Below the pieces are notes generated by a model. That model saw only the letters and a list, made by a program, of their open reading frames with translations, made no database searches and was not told the DNA's origin. From assembly GCA_963824935.1 (NCBI GenBank), contig CAWGRF010000023.1, positions 124,001-188,000 of the forward strand: DNA of 64,000 nt. The letters run 5' to 3'. The DNA comes from JACCZX01 sp963824935 (GTDB taxonomy: Bacteria; Pseudomonadota; Gammaproteobacteria; Burkholderiales; Burkholderiaceae_F). The position numbers and the translations under genes are program-made. Below are positions 8,574 through 17,412 of the stretch, one piece after another; position 1 is the first letter of the stretch, and each line of letters begins with the position of its first letter.

Positions 8574-9641
8574 TTACAACGTCAGTCGCGCTAGGGGTTT
8601 GTCAACGGCAGCCCTCTTCTTGGTCGTGCCTCCGTGCGCGTCGGCGAGAAAGCGAGCCACCGCCAGCACCAGCTCACGACATCCTTCGCCGGTAGCCGCG
8701 GACACGACATGCACTGGGGCTCTAGTTCGCAATCGACGCCGAAACTCGCTAACCAGGTGTGCACGCTCATCGGTCGCAACCAGATCGATCTTGTTCAACA
8801 CAACCCAGCGCGGCTTGCGATAAAGCTTGCTGTCGTACTTGGAGAGCTCGGAGGCAATCGTACGTGCATCGCGTACCGGATCGCGACCATCGGACGGCAT
8901 GCAATCAATCAGATGCAGCAGAAGTCGGGTTCTGCTCAGATGCCGCAAGAACTGATGACCTAGTCCCGCACCTTCGGCGGCGCCTTCGATCAAGCCCGGT
9001 ATATCGGCGAGCACAAAGCTTTGCTCCGGCCCGACTCGAACGACACCTAGATTCGGATGCAACGTCGTAAATGGATACTCGGCAACCTTCGGCCGCGCGT
9101 TGGACACGGCGCGGATCAGCGTCGACTTGCCGGCGTTGGGAAGGCCGAGCAACCCGACATCGGCCAACAGACGCAACTCGAGATTCAACGTGCGCCGTTC
9201 ACCCGGCTCTCCCTTGGTGAATTGGCGCGGCGTGCGATTGGTGCTCGATTTGAAGTGAAGGTTGCCGAGGCCGCCGCGCCCGCCGCGCGCCAATAACGTG
9301 CGCTGGCCGTGCGTCGACAAGTCTGCCAGTTGCTCGGCGGTATCGACGTCGGTAATGAGCGTGCCGACCGGAACACGAAGCTTGATATCGGCGCCCGCCG
9401 CGCCGTAGCAATCGGCGCCGCGACCGTTTGCTCCATTTTTTGCTTGATGACGCCGCGCGTATCGAAAATCGATCAGCGTGTTGACATTGCGATCCGCCAC
9501 TGCCCAAACGCTGCCGCCGCGGCCGCCGTCGCCGCCATCGGGGCCGCCCTTTGGAATGAATTTTTCACGCCGAAACGATGCGCAGCCATCACCACCATTG
9601 CCGGCTGCAACTTCAATCTTGGCTTCGTCGACGAATTTCAC
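8574..9641 (-). CDS. obgE: GTPase ObgE/CgtA
   Basis: Essential ribosome-associated GTPase of 355 residues. The N-terminal glycine-rich Obg fold (MKFVDEAKIEV, GGDGGRGGSV) covers residues ~1-158. The G domain has GLPNAGKST, the switch motif DIPGLIEGAAEG and NKIDL. The tail after the G domain is short and basic, as usual for betaproteobacterial Obg lacking the OCT domain. It lies downstream of rpmA behind a terminator-like hairpin, so obgE-proB may be read through at reduced level or have its own promoter. Confidence 0.96.
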   Translation of the reverse strand: MKFVDEAKIEVAAGNGGDGCASFRREKFIPKGGPDGGDGGRGGSVWAVADRNVNTLIDFRYARRHQAKNGANGRGADCYGAAGADIKLRVPVGTLITDVDTAEQLADLSTHGQRTLLARGGRGGLGNLHFKSSTNRTPRQFTKGEPGERRTLNLELRLLADVGLLGLPNAGKSTLIRAVSNARPKVAEYPFTTLHPNLGVVRVGPEQSFVLADIPGLIEGAAEGAGLGHQFLRHLSRTRLLLHLIDCMPSDGRDPVRDARTIASELSKYDSKLYRKPRWVVLNKIDLVATDERAHLVSEFRRRLRTRAPVHVVSAATGEGCRELVLAVARFLADAHGGTTKKRAAVDKPLARLTL

Positions 9642-9655
9642 GAACTGCGCCTACC

Positions 9656-9686
9656 AATAAAAAGCCCCGCCGCGAGCGGCAGGGCC
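9656..9686 (-). terminator. Terminator-like hairpin between rpmA and obgE
   Basis: On the minus strand GCCCTGCCG / CGGCGGGGC arms (one mismatch, CTCG loop) are followed by TTTTTATT. It probably ends or attenuates the rplU-rpmA transcript before obgE. Confidence 0.7.
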
Positions 9687-9713
9687 TTTGTATCAGTTGT
9701 ACCCGTCGCCTCG

Positions 9714-9983
9714 CTATCCGGCCACTGTTTCCGGTTGCACGCTCACGACGCGGCGAGTCCTGGCACCGCGAACATTAAAATGCACGGTGCCATTTACGAG
9801 CGAGAACAGAGTGTGGTCGCGGCCCATACCGACATTTTCGCCGGCATGAAACTGCGTTCCGCGCTGGCGGACGATAATCGCCCCGGCCGAGATCGTCTGG
9901 TTGCCATACACCTTGACCCCAAGACGTTTGGCTTGCGAATCGCGGCCGTTGCGCGAGGAGCCGCCTGCTTTTTTGTGCGCCAT
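9714..9983 (-). CDS. rpmA: Ribosomal protein bL27
   Basis: Large-subunit protein whose N-terminus reaches the peptidyl transferase centre. 89 residues beginning MAHKKAGGSSRNGRDS, then AKRLGVKVYG and RQRGTQFHAG, all diagnostic. It follows rplU with a 42-base gap, the conserved rplU-rpmA pair. Confidence 0.98.
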   Translation of the reverse strand: MAHKKAGGSSRNGRDSQAKRLGVKVYGNQTISAGAIIVRQRGTQFHAGENVGMGRDHTLFSLVNGTVHFNVRGARTRRVVSVQPETVAG

Positions 9984-10025
9984 CTGATCTTGTCTTTCTC
10001 TGTTGATTCGTTCGAGCTGAATCGC

Positions 10026-10334
10026 CTATTGAATGGAGTCGATTCTTAGTTCGGTGTAATTCTGCCGGTGCCCACCATGCTTTTGAAAATGCTTGCGCCG
10101 ACGCATCTTGAAGATAGTTATCTTGTCGTGGCGCCCATGACCCAGCACGGTCGCCATCACCGCCGCTCCTGAGACATAAGGCGTGCCGAAACGCACGTTG
10201 TCGCCGTCGGCCACTGTCAATACATCGGTCAGTTTTAGCTGCTGGCCGACATCGCCCTGTACCGACTCAATCTTGACCTTGTCACCGGCGGCGACGCGAT
10301 ACTGTTTGCCTCCGGATTTGATGATTGCGTACAT
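10026..10334 (-). CDS. rplU: Ribosomal protein bL21
   Basis: Large-subunit protein of 102 residues. It begins MYAIIKSGGKQYRV, the standard N-terminus, and ends in the basic KMRRRKHFQKHGGHRQNYTELRI region. A longer open frame exists upstream, but its extra 27 residues overlap the promoter, so ATG 10334 is chosen. First gene of the rplU-rpmA unit. Confidence 0.97.
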   Translation of the reverse strand: MYAIIKSGGKQYRVAAGDKVKIESVQGDVGQQLKLTDVLTVADGDNVRFGTPYVSGAAVMATVLGHGRHDKITIFKMRRRKHFQKHGGHRQNYTELRIDSIQ

Positions 10335-10399
10335 CTGCACTCCAATGCATGACCTGGCGACCGCTACTGTTGAGTTGTGCAGTCGCGAAAAGGCGCGGA

Positions 10400-10429
10400 T
10401 TATCTCACCGTTCACAAAAACGCGTCAAA
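10400..10429 (-). promoter_or_regulatory. Candidate sigma-70 promoter of rplU-rpmA
   Basis: On the minus strand TTGACG (10429-10424), an 18-base spacer and GATAAT (10405-10400). This predicts a leader of about 60 bases before rplU. Confidence 0.55.
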
Positions 10430-10457
10430 CGTGAAATTCCAGCGCCGGACGCGCACC

Positions 10458-10463
10458 TATAAT
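10458..10463 (+). promoter_or_regulatory. TATAAT -10 element immediately before ispB
   Basis: Perfect TATAAT whose expected start point, about 7 bases downstream, falls on or next to the A of ATG 10471. No clear -35 or Shine-Dalgarno sequence is visible, which suggests a leaderless ispB mRNA. Confidence 0.4.
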
Positions 10464-10470
10464 CGCCCGC

Positions 10471-11503
10471 ATGACGGATCTGGCGACCCCGAGTTCTTCT
10501 GCCGTCAAAGCGGCAGCCATCGTCGCCACTCGCGCCGAACGAGCTGCAGCGAGCGTTTGGTCCGATCCTGGTCGATATGCAGGCTGCCGACCGCACGATT
10601 CGCGCGCGTCTCGACTCCGATGTCGCGCTGATCAACACAATTGCCGACTACATCGTCGCCGCCGGCGGCAAGCGCTTGCGGCCTGCCGTCTTGATGCTAA
10701 TAGCACGGGCACTCGGTTACAGCGGTCAGATGCACGTCGATCTGGCTGCCGTCATCGAGTTCATTCACACCGCGACACTGCTGCACGATGACGTCGTCGA
10801 CGAGTCGGACTTGCGCCGCGGGCGCTCGACTGCCAACTCGATGTTCGGCAACGCAGCCAGCGTGCTGGTTGGCGACTTCTTGTATTCGCGCGCGTTCCAG
10901 ATGATGGTCGAAGCCGGAAGTGCGCGCATCATGCACATCATGGCCGATGCGACCAACCGGATCGCCGAGGGTGAAGTGTTGCAGCTGCTCAGCGTTCACG
11001 ATCCGTCCGTCAGCGAAGAGCGCTATTTCGAAGTCGTCGAACGCAAGACCGCAACTTTGTTCGAAGCCGCAGCACGCGTCGCCGCCGTTATCGCAGGCGC
11101 GGATGCAGCGACCGAAGAGCGCTGTGCGCACTATGGCGCCGGCCTCGGCAAGGCCTTTCAGATCATCGACGATGTGCTTGACTACTCGGGCGATACGGAC
11201 GAAATCGGCAAGCGGCTCGGCGATGATCTACGCGAAGGCAAAATGACGCTACCGCTAATTCATGCGCTGCGCTGCGCAGCGCCCGCGCAACGCGATCTCG
11301 TAACGGCTGCAGTGCGCGAAGGCCGCGGCGATTTCACCACCGTTGCCGGCATCGTCACGGAAAATGGCTCGCTTGACTACTCGCGCGCTCTGGCCGAGCA
11401 GGAAGCGAACAAGGCGCGCGGTGCGCTGCGCGAGCTACCGCAGACGATTTTCAAGGATTCCTTGCTACACTTGATCGAGTTCGCCGTCGATCGTAGTCGT
11501 TAA
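10471..11503 (+). CDS. ispB: Octaprenyl diphosphate synthase, frameshift near N-terminus
   Basis: Trans-polyprenyl diphosphate synthase making the quinone side chain, next to rplU as in many proteobacteria. It has GGKRLRP, the first aspartate-rich motif HDDVVD with DLRRG, and the second IIDDVLDY. The catalytic part is open from 10577, but the conserved lead-in PNELQRAFGPILVDMQAADR is in that frame with no start codon before the stop at ~10472. The only ATG (10471, MTDLATPSS) is one frame earlier. Removing one base near 10525-10529 joins them into a normal 343-residue protein. Without it translation could only begin at an internal ATG such as 10577, losing the first helix. Confidence 0.9.
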
Positions 11504-11539
11504 GCCGTAGCGGTTGAGTCGATCGACTCTTTGGTCCAT

Positions 11540-11616
11540 CGGGGTGTAGCTCAGCCTGGTAGAGTACTGCGTTCGGGACGCAGGAGTCGGAGGTTCAAAT
11601 CCTCTCACCCCGACCA
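11540..11616 (+). tRNA. tRNA-Pro (anticodon CGG)
   Basis: 77-nt cloverleaf with acceptor arms CGGGGTG / CACCCCG, discriminator A and an encoded CCA end. The anticodon stem CTGCG / CGCAG encloses loop TTCGGGA, giving anticodon CGG. The T loop is GTTCAAAT within GGAGGTTCAAATCCTC. Confidence 0.97.
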
Positions 11617-11847
11617 AATCCCGGCTAACTCCACCCCAGCCCCTGCCGGTCCCGAATTCGAGCGCTTTTGCGCTCTCGGCTCCGCTCCAATCGTCTTGCC
11701 TCCTTTGCGGTAGTTTAGTTTTGCAAATCCGGGGCTTATCGGCGGTATCTTTCGCCTTCTCTAGAGTGGCCGCCCGGCTATAACTTGACGGTTCGGACCG
11801 CCGAACTCCACTAAGACGCTCAGAGATTTAGGGACACAGGGAACCCG

Positions 11848-13593
11848 ATGTCGACGGTAATGCAAGGTTCTGCGGCCGCCGCAGGAGCTCTAACCGGGCT
11901 TGCGCGCGCGCTGGTGCAGCAAGGCAAGCTGAGGCCGGATCGCGCCGAAAATTTTGCGCGCAAGGCGACGCAGTCCAACACGCAGTTCATCGATGAGCTG
12001 GTGACCTCGGCCGAGGTGACCGGACTGTCCGCAGGCGCGATCGCCAAGTTTGCGGCCGACACGTTCGGCCACCCGCTGCTGGATCTGGCAGCGGTCGACC
12101 TCGAGCAGCTTCCCAAGGACATCATCGACAAAAAACTGGTCGTGTCGTTGCGTGCGCTTGCGTTGCGCAAGCGCGGTAACCGGCTCGCCGTCGCGGTCTC
12201 CGACCCGACCAATACTCACGCGCTCGACCAGATCAAGTTTCAAACGCAGCTTGCAGTCGATGTGATCGTCGTCGAGCACGACAAGCTGATGCGGCATGTC
12301 GAGGCGCAGGCGCAGACCGTGGCGCAGGCGCTCGACACGATGACCGCCACCGACGACATCGATTTCGGCGAGCTGGAATCAGTCGCGGACGCTCCGGGTG
12401 AGGACCTTGCGGCCAACGCCGACGTCGATGACGCCCCGGTCGTGCGCTTTCTGCAAAAGCTCCTGCTTGATGCGATCGGCGAAGGCGCGTCCGATCTGCA
12501 CTTCGAACCGTACGAAAAGTTTTATCGCGTTCGCTTCCGCCTCGACGGTCAGATGCGTGAAGTGGCGCAGCCGCCGCTGGCCATCAAGGAACGTCTGTCG
12601 ACGCGCATCAAGGTCTTGTCGCGGCTCGATATCGCCGAAAAGCGGGTGCCGCAGGATGGGCGCATGAAAATCGCACTATCCGGCACGCGCGCGATCGATT
12701 TTCGCGTCAGCACGCTGCCGACGCTATTCGGCGAAAAGATCGTAATGCGGATTCTGGATGCATCGCAGGCCAAGTTGGGAGTCGACGCGCTCGGCTACGA
12801 GCCCGATCAAAAACAGATTCTGCTTGACTGCGTGCAGCGGCCGTATGGCATGGTCCTCGTGACCGGGCCGACCGGTTCGGGCAAAACGGTGTCGCTGTAC
12901 ACGTGCCTAAACATTCTGAACAAGCCCGACATCAATATTTCGACCGCCGAAGATCCAGCTGAAATTCAACTGGCCGGCATCAATCAGGTCAACCTGAACG
13001 AAAAAGCTGGGCTGACTTTTGCCGGTGCGCTGCGCTCGTTTTTGCGCCAGGATCCGGATGTGATCATGGTCGGTGAGATTCGCGATCTTGAAACCGCGGA
13101 CATTGCGATCAAGGCGGCGCAAACAGGACATATGGTGCTGTCCACGTTGCATACGAACGACGCACCTGGCACGCTGGTGCGGTTGTTGAACATGGGCGTC
13201 GCGCCATTCAACATTGCATCGAGCATCATTTTGATCACCGCACAGCGGCTCGCGCGTAAGCTTTGTGCGTGCAAACAGCCGTACGAGCTGCCCAAGGATG
13301 CGTTCATCGGCGCTGGATTTAGCGCGGCCGACGTCGACGGCAGCTGGATTCCTTACAAGTCTGTAGGTTGTGAGCGTTGCAAAGGTAGCGGCTACAAAGG
13401 CCGGCTTGGCATTTATCAGGTAATGCCCATTACCGAGACGCTGCAGGACATGATTTTGAAAAGCGCGACCGCGATCGATATTGGACGCGAGGCACAAAGA
13501 AACGGCGTGCGCGATTTGCGCCAGTCGGGGTTGGTGAAGGTCAAGCAGGGAATCACCTCGCTCGAAGAGGTGCTCGGTTGTACTAACGTATAG
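11848..13593 (+). CDS. pilB: Type IV pilus extension ATPase PilB
   Basis: Cytoplasmic hexameric ATPase that powers pilus polymerisation, 581 residues. An N-terminal GSPII_E/MshEN-type domain (residues ~30-170) precedes the motor domain with Walker A GPTGSGKT, the Asp box around AEDPAE, Walker B-like IMVGEIRD and the His box STLHTNDA. A zinc-binding pair CAC ... CERCKG lies near residues 470-515. It begins the pilBCD run, with 20 bases to pilC. The 231-base gap before it (11617-11847) holds no gene; a short GTTCGG/CCGAAC palindrome near 11792 is all I see. Confidence 0.97.
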   Translation: MSTVMQGSAAAAGALTGLARALVQQGKLRPDRAENFARKATQSNTQFIDELVTSAEVTGLSAGAIAKFAADTFGHPLLDLAAVDLEQLPKDIIDKKLVVSLRALALRKRGNRLAVAVSDPTNTHALDQIKFQTQLAVDVIVVEHDKLMRHVEAQAQTVAQALDTMTATDDIDFGELESVADAPGEDLAANADVDDAPVVRFLQKLLLDAIGEGASDLHFEPYEKFYRVRFRLDGQMREVAQPPLAIKERLSTRIKVLSRLDIAEKRVPQDGRMKIALSGTRAIDFRVSTLPTLFGEKIVMRILDASQAKLGVDALGYEPDQKQILLDCVQRPYGMVLVTGPTGSGKTVSLYTCLNILNKPDINISTAEDPAEIQLAGINQVNLNEKAGLTFAGALRSFLRQDPDVIMVGEIRDLETADIAIKAAQTGHMVLSTLHTNDAPGTLVRLLNMGVAPFNIASSIILITAQRLARKLCACKQPYELPKDAFIGAGFSAADVDGSWIPYKSVGCERCKGSGYKGRLGIYQVMPITETLQDMILKSATAIDIGREAQRNGVRDLRQSGLVKVKQGITSLEEVLGCTNV

Positions 13594-13613
13594 AAGTCGA
13601 AGCGGAGTAATTG

Positions 13614-14849
13614 ATGGCTACCGGAACACTTGCCAAGGCACGCCCTACAGCTCAAGTACGCGAGTCGATGTTTCACTGGGAGGGGCGCGACAAGAACGGC
13701 CGCGTCGTAAAGGGCGATATGCGCGCCGGCGGTGAGTCCGTCGTCGCAGCATCGCTGCGCCGGCGCGGCATCATGACGACCAAGATCAAGAAGCAGAGTT
13801 TTTCGCGCGGAAAGAAGATCACCGAAAAAGACTTGGCGCTATTTTCGCGTCAGTTGTCGACAATGCTCAAGGCCGGTGTGCCGCTGATGCAGGCGTTCGA
13901 TATCGTTGGAAAGGGACACGCGAATCCGTCGATGGCGCGCCTGATGAACGATATCCGTGCCGACGTTGAGACCGGCACCAGCTTGAACCAGGCGTTCCGC
14001 AAATATCCGCTGTACTTCGATCCGCTCTTCTGCAACCTGGTCGCCGCAGGCGAGCAGGCCGGTATCTTGGAAACCCTGCTCGATCGGCTCGCGACCTACC
14101 AGGAAAAGACGATCGCGCTGAAAGGCAAGATCAAGAAGGCGATGTTCTATCCGGTGATGATCATCCTGGTGGCGATTCTGGTCACCGCGATCATCATGAT
14201 TTTCGTGATTCCGTCGTTCAAGAGCGTGTTCACCAGCTTCGGCGCCGACCTGCCTGCGCCGACGCTAGTGGTGATCGCAATGTCGGACTTCATGGTCGCC
14301 TATTGGTACGTCATATTGGGCATCGTCTTTGGCACGTTCTATTTCCTGCTGCAAGCATGGCGGCGATCGCCGAAGGTAAAGGCCGCGGTCGATCGCACAC
14401 TGCTGAAACTTCCGGTGCTGGGCGAGATGCTGCAAAAGGCGTCGATTGCACGCTGGAGCAGGACGCTCGCCACGACGTTCGCCGCCGGCGTGCCGCTGGT
14501 CGAAGCGCTCGACTCGGTCGGTCCCGCCGCCGGCAACTGGGTCTACAAGGAGGCGACCAAGCAGGTGCAGACCGAGGTCAACATCGGCACGAGCCTGGCG
14601 CAATCGATGCAGAACACCGGCGTGTTTCCGAACATGGCGATCCAGATGACGTCGATCGGCGAAGAGTCTGGCTCGCTCGACTCGATGCTCTCAAAGGTTG
14701 CCGATTATTACGAGCGTGAAGTCGACGAGACGGTCGATGCGCTGGCGAGTTTGCTCGAGCCGATGATCATGGTGATTCTGGGCGTTGTCGTCGGCGGCAT
14801 CGTGATCGCGATTTACCTGCCGATCTTCAAGCTCGGTCAGGTGGTGTAG
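13614..14849 (+). CDS. pilC: Type IV pilus platform protein PilC
   Basis: Inner membrane platform of the pilus machine, 411 residues, with two GspF domains (about residues 75-200 and 280-400). The motif FSRQLSTMLKAGVPL opens the first domain, and SRTLATTFAAGVPLVEALDSVG the second. Three hydrophobic segments are visible, the last near the C-terminus (PMIMVILGVVVGGIVIAIYLPIF). The ATG at 13614 is preferred over TTG 13611 because AGCGGAG lies at a good spacing before it. Confidence 0.96.
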   Translation: MATGTLAKARPTAQVRESMFHWEGRDKNGRVVKGDMRAGGESVVAASLRRRGIMTTKIKKQSFSRGKKITEKDLALFSRQLSTMLKAGVPLMQAFDIVGKGHANPSMARLMNDIRADVETGTSLNQAFRKYPLYFDPLFCNLVAAGEQAGILETLLDRLATYQEKTIALKGKIKKAMFYPVMIILVAILVTAIIMIFVIPSFKSVFTSFGADLPAPTLVVIAMSDFMVAYWYVILGIVFGTFYFLLQAWRRSPKVKAAVDRTLLKLPVLGEMLQKASIARWSRTLATTFAAGVPLVEALDSVGPAAGNWVYKEATKQVQTEVNIGTSLAQSMQNTGVFPNMAIQMTSIGEESGSLDSMLSKVADYYEREVDETVDALASLLEPMIMVILGVVVGGIVIAIYLPIFKLGQVV

Positions 14850-14892
14850 GAACCTGGATAAGCCGGCGTCGTGCGACGCCGGCAACTGATAC

Positions 14893-15729
14893 TTGCTGGA
14901 AGGCCCTGTCCTCATCGCCGTTGTCGCCATCTTCAGCCTGGCGATCGGCTCATTTCTGAACGTCCTCATTCATCGTCTGCCGAAGATGATGGAGGCAGAT
15001 TGGCGCGCGCAGTGTGCCGAGCTCGACGGCAACGCGGCGGCTCCGGCAAGCCGTTACAACCTGCTCGTGCCGCGCTCGCATTGCCCGCAGTGCAAGACGC
15101 CGCTGCGCGCAGTCGACAACATTCCGATCGCGTCCTGGTTTGCATTGCGCGGAAGGTGCGCGCACTGCGCGACGCGGATTTCAGTGCGCTATCCGATCGT
15201 CGAAGCGCTGACCGCGTTGTTATCGGCCACTGTCGCGTGGAAGTTCGGACTAACCTGGCAGACAGCGCTCGCTCTGGTGTTTACCTGGACGTTGATCGCG
15301 CTGACGTTTATCGATGCCGATACCACGTTGCTTCCCGACGACCTGACGTTGCCGCTGCTCTGGCTCGGCCTGCTTGCCAATGTGTTCGGCTTGTTCGTCC
15401 CGCTCAGGGACGCGGTGATAGGGGCGGCCGCCGGTTATCTTGCGCTGTGGTCGATCTACTGGGCGTTCAAGCTTGCGACCGGCAAGGAAGGGATGGGGTA
15501 CGGCGATTTCAAGCTGCTCGCCGCGCTCGGTGCATGGATGGGCTGGAAGGCGCTGCTGCCCATCGTGCTGCTGTCGTCGCTGGTGGGCGCTGTGGTCGGC
15601 GTTGCCTTGATTGTGCTGGCGCGCCGCGGTCGCGAGATTCCGATTCCGTTCGGCCCGTATCTGGCGGCGGCCGGCATGATCGTGATGCTTGCCGGCGATC
15701 GTCTAACCCGCTGGTTCATCCCCCTTTGA
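14893..15729 (+). CDS. pilD: Prepilin peptidase / N-methyltransferase PilD
   Basis: Membrane aspartic peptidase that cleaves and methylates prepilins, 278 residues. It carries FLNVLIHRLP near the N-terminus, two CxxC pairs (CPQC, CAHC) of the cytoplasmic zinc domain, and the two catalytic aspartate regions FIDADTTLLPD and GYGDFKLLAALGAW. At least seven hydrophobic segments follow the family pattern. The start is a TTG; no ATG or GTG fits better. coaE begins 8 bases after the stop. Confidence 0.95.
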   Translation: MLEGPVLIAVVAIFSLAIGSFLNVLIHRLPKMMEADWRAQCAELDGNAAAPASRYNLLVPRSHCPQCKTPLRAVDNIPIASWFALRGRCAHCATRISVRYPIVEALTALLSATVAWKFGLTWQTALALVFTWTLIALTFIDADTTLLPDDLTLPLLWLGLLANVFGLFVPLRDAVIGAAAGYLALWSIYWAFKLATGKEGMGYGDFKLLAALGAWMGWKALLPIVLLSSLVGAVVGVALIVLARRGREIPIPFGPYLAAAGMIVMLAGDRLTRWFIPL

Positions 15730-15737
15730 GCTCGGCC

Positions 15738-16349
15738 ATGCTCAGCGTCGGCCTGACCGGTGGCGTTGGCAGCGGCAAGAGCGCAGTCTCAGCGATGCTG
15801 GCACGGGGCGGCGCTGGCGTCGTCGACGCCGATGACATCTCACACGAATTGACGCAAGCCGGCGGTGCCGCGATCGAACAACTGCGCACTGCCTTCGGGG
15901 CAGAGGTAATTGCGGCCGATGGTTCGCTGGACCGGAACCGGATGCGGGCCCGCGCGTTTTCCGACGGGTCGGTGCGCGCACAGCTCGAGGCATTGCTGCA
16001 TCCGATGATCCGCGCCTCCATGCGCGAACGCGCGGCGGCACTCGTCGCGGCAGGCTGTCCGTACGTCGTGTTTGTGGTTCCGTTGTTGGTGGAAACAGGC
16101 AACTGGCGCAGCTATGTGAACCGCGTGTTGCTCGTTGATTGCAGCGAGCCGACCCAAGTCGCGCGCCTGCGCGCGCGCGCAGGAATGGACCCGGATACTG
16201 CGCGCAAGGTCATCACCGCGCAAGCGAGTCGTCAGCAGCGTTTGGATGTCGCAGACGATGTCTTGGTGAATGAAGCGCCTCTCGCCGACGTCGAGCCAAA
16301 AGTCGAGCGCCTGCATCGAGAGTATCTGCGACTCGCAGCCAGCGGCTGA
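15738..16349 (+). CDS. coaE: Dephospho-CoA kinase
   Basis: Last step of coenzyme A synthesis, phosphorylating dephospho-CoA, 203 residues. P-loop GGVGSGKS at residues 8-15, DADDISHELT, the lid region DRNRMRARAF and VVFVVPLLVETG. ATG 15738 was chosen since upstream parts of this open frame are antisense or overlap pilD. The pilD-coaE-zapD-yacG order is the standard proteobacterial arrangement. Confidence 0.96.
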   Translation: MLSVGLTGGVGSGKSAVSAMLARGGAGVVDADDISHELTQAGGAAIEQLRTAFGAEVIAADGSLDRNRMRARAFSDGSVRAQLEALLHPMIRASMRERAAALVAAGCPYVVFVVPLLVETGNWRSYVNRVLLVDCSEPTQVARLRARAGMDPDTARKVITAQASRQQRLDVADDVLVNEAPLADVEPKVERLHREYLRLAASG

Positions 16350-16398
16350 TCACCAAAACGCTGTGATATCTTCAACCATTGACCCGCTTAAGCGTGAG

Positions 16399-17169
16399 AT
16401 GTCGACCGACGGCAAGGTCCTGTACGAGTATCCATTCAGCGAGCGCGTCCGGACCCTGCTGCGCCTTGAAGACCTGTTCGACAAGCTGCTGTATTTCTGC
16501 GCACAGGAGCATTCGTACTGCCACCATACGGCGCTCTTGACGCTGTTCGAGATTCTCGAGGTCACTTCGCGCGCCGACCTGAAATCAGACTTGCTGCAGG
16601 AACTCGAGCGCCATAAGCAGACGTTGCAGGCGCTGCGCAACAATCCTCATGTGTCGGAGCGGGCGCTCGCCGATGTGCTGACCGAAATCGAACGAGCACA
16701 GCAAAGTTTGAACGCCACGACGGGCAAGGCCGGACAGCACGTGCGCGACAACGAGTGGTTAATGAGCATCCGCAGTCGCGCGATCATTCCAGGCGGCACG
16801 TGCGAGTTCGACTTGCCGTCGTATCACGCCTGGTTGGCGCGCGATGTCGACACGCGTGCGCAAGATTTGCAAAACTGGGTAGCGCCGATGATGCAGTTCC
16901 ATTCGGCACTCGCAATCGTTCTGAAACTGCTGCGCGAAACCGCGCATCGCAGCAAACAGGTCGCGGCCCAGGGCGCTTTTCAGCAGATGCTGCAGGGACG
17001 CACGTACGCGCTGCTGCAGGTGCAGGTCGACGGCGTGCTCAATGCGATTCCTGAAATAAGCGCGAACAAGTACATGCTATGGATACGCTTTACCACACAG
17101 GATCGTGAGCCGAAGCCGCGCTCGGTGGATCGTGACATCGCGTTCGAGCTCGCACTCTGCGCGTTCTGA
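16399..17169 (+). CDS. zapD: Cell division protein ZapD
   Basis: FtsZ-associated protein that cross-links protofilaments, about 256 residues. The diagnostic YEYPFSERVRTLLRLEDLF lies at the N-terminus, followed by a helical domain and the C-terminal beta-rich part. The open frame extends back to 16270 inside coaE; ATG 16399, about eight residues before the conserved YEYPF, is the better start. Confidence 0.93.
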   Translation: MSTDGKVLYEYPFSERVRTLLRLEDLFDKLLYFCAQEHSYCHHTALLTLFEILEVTSRADLKSDLLQELERHKQTLQALRNNPHVSERALADVLTEIERAQQSLNATTGKAGQHVRDNEWLMSIRSRAIIPGGTCEFDLPSYHAWLARDVDTRAQDLQNWVAPMMQFHSALAIVLKLLRETAHRSKQVAAQGAFQQMLQGRTYALLQVQVDGVLNAIPEISANKYMLWIRFTTQDREPKPRSVDRDIAFELALCAF

Positions 17170-17211
17170 CGAAACAGCACGTAACCGACAGCGGTGCCTT
17201 TGTCGCTCCGT

Positions 17212-17412
17212 ATGGCAACACCCACAGTCAAATGCCCCACGTGCGGCAGCAAGGTCAAATGGGACGACCAAGCAAAGTTTCGTCCGTTCTGTTCGGAACG
17301 CTGCAAGATGATTGACCTCGGCGCATGGGCGTCGGACGGCTATTCGATCACCGGGCGACCGGAGAGCGACGACGCAGACACCAGTGCCGACTCGTCGAGT
17401 CGCGCGCACTGA
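17212..17412 (+). CDS. yacG: DNA gyrase inhibitor YacG
   Basis: Small zinc protein of 66 residues that binds GyrB. Zinc ligands are CPTCG near the N-terminus and FCSERCK. The sequence CKMIDLGAWASDGYSI is typical, with an acidic tail. It follows zapD by 42 bases. Its last 73 bases overlap the 3' end of the convergent Nudix-ThiE gene. Confidence 0.93.
   Translation: MATPTVKCPTCGSKVKWDDQAKFRPFCSERCKMIDLGAWASDGYSITGRPESDDADTSADSSSRAH

Noticed and set aside
11531..11713. Short open frame over the tRNA gene
   Set aside because: It only translates the tRNA-Pro sequence and its flank.
16270..16398. Longer N-terminus for zapD
   Set aside because: The extension lies within the coaE coding end and is not conserved-looking; the known N-terminal motif YEYPF follows ATG 16399 closely.
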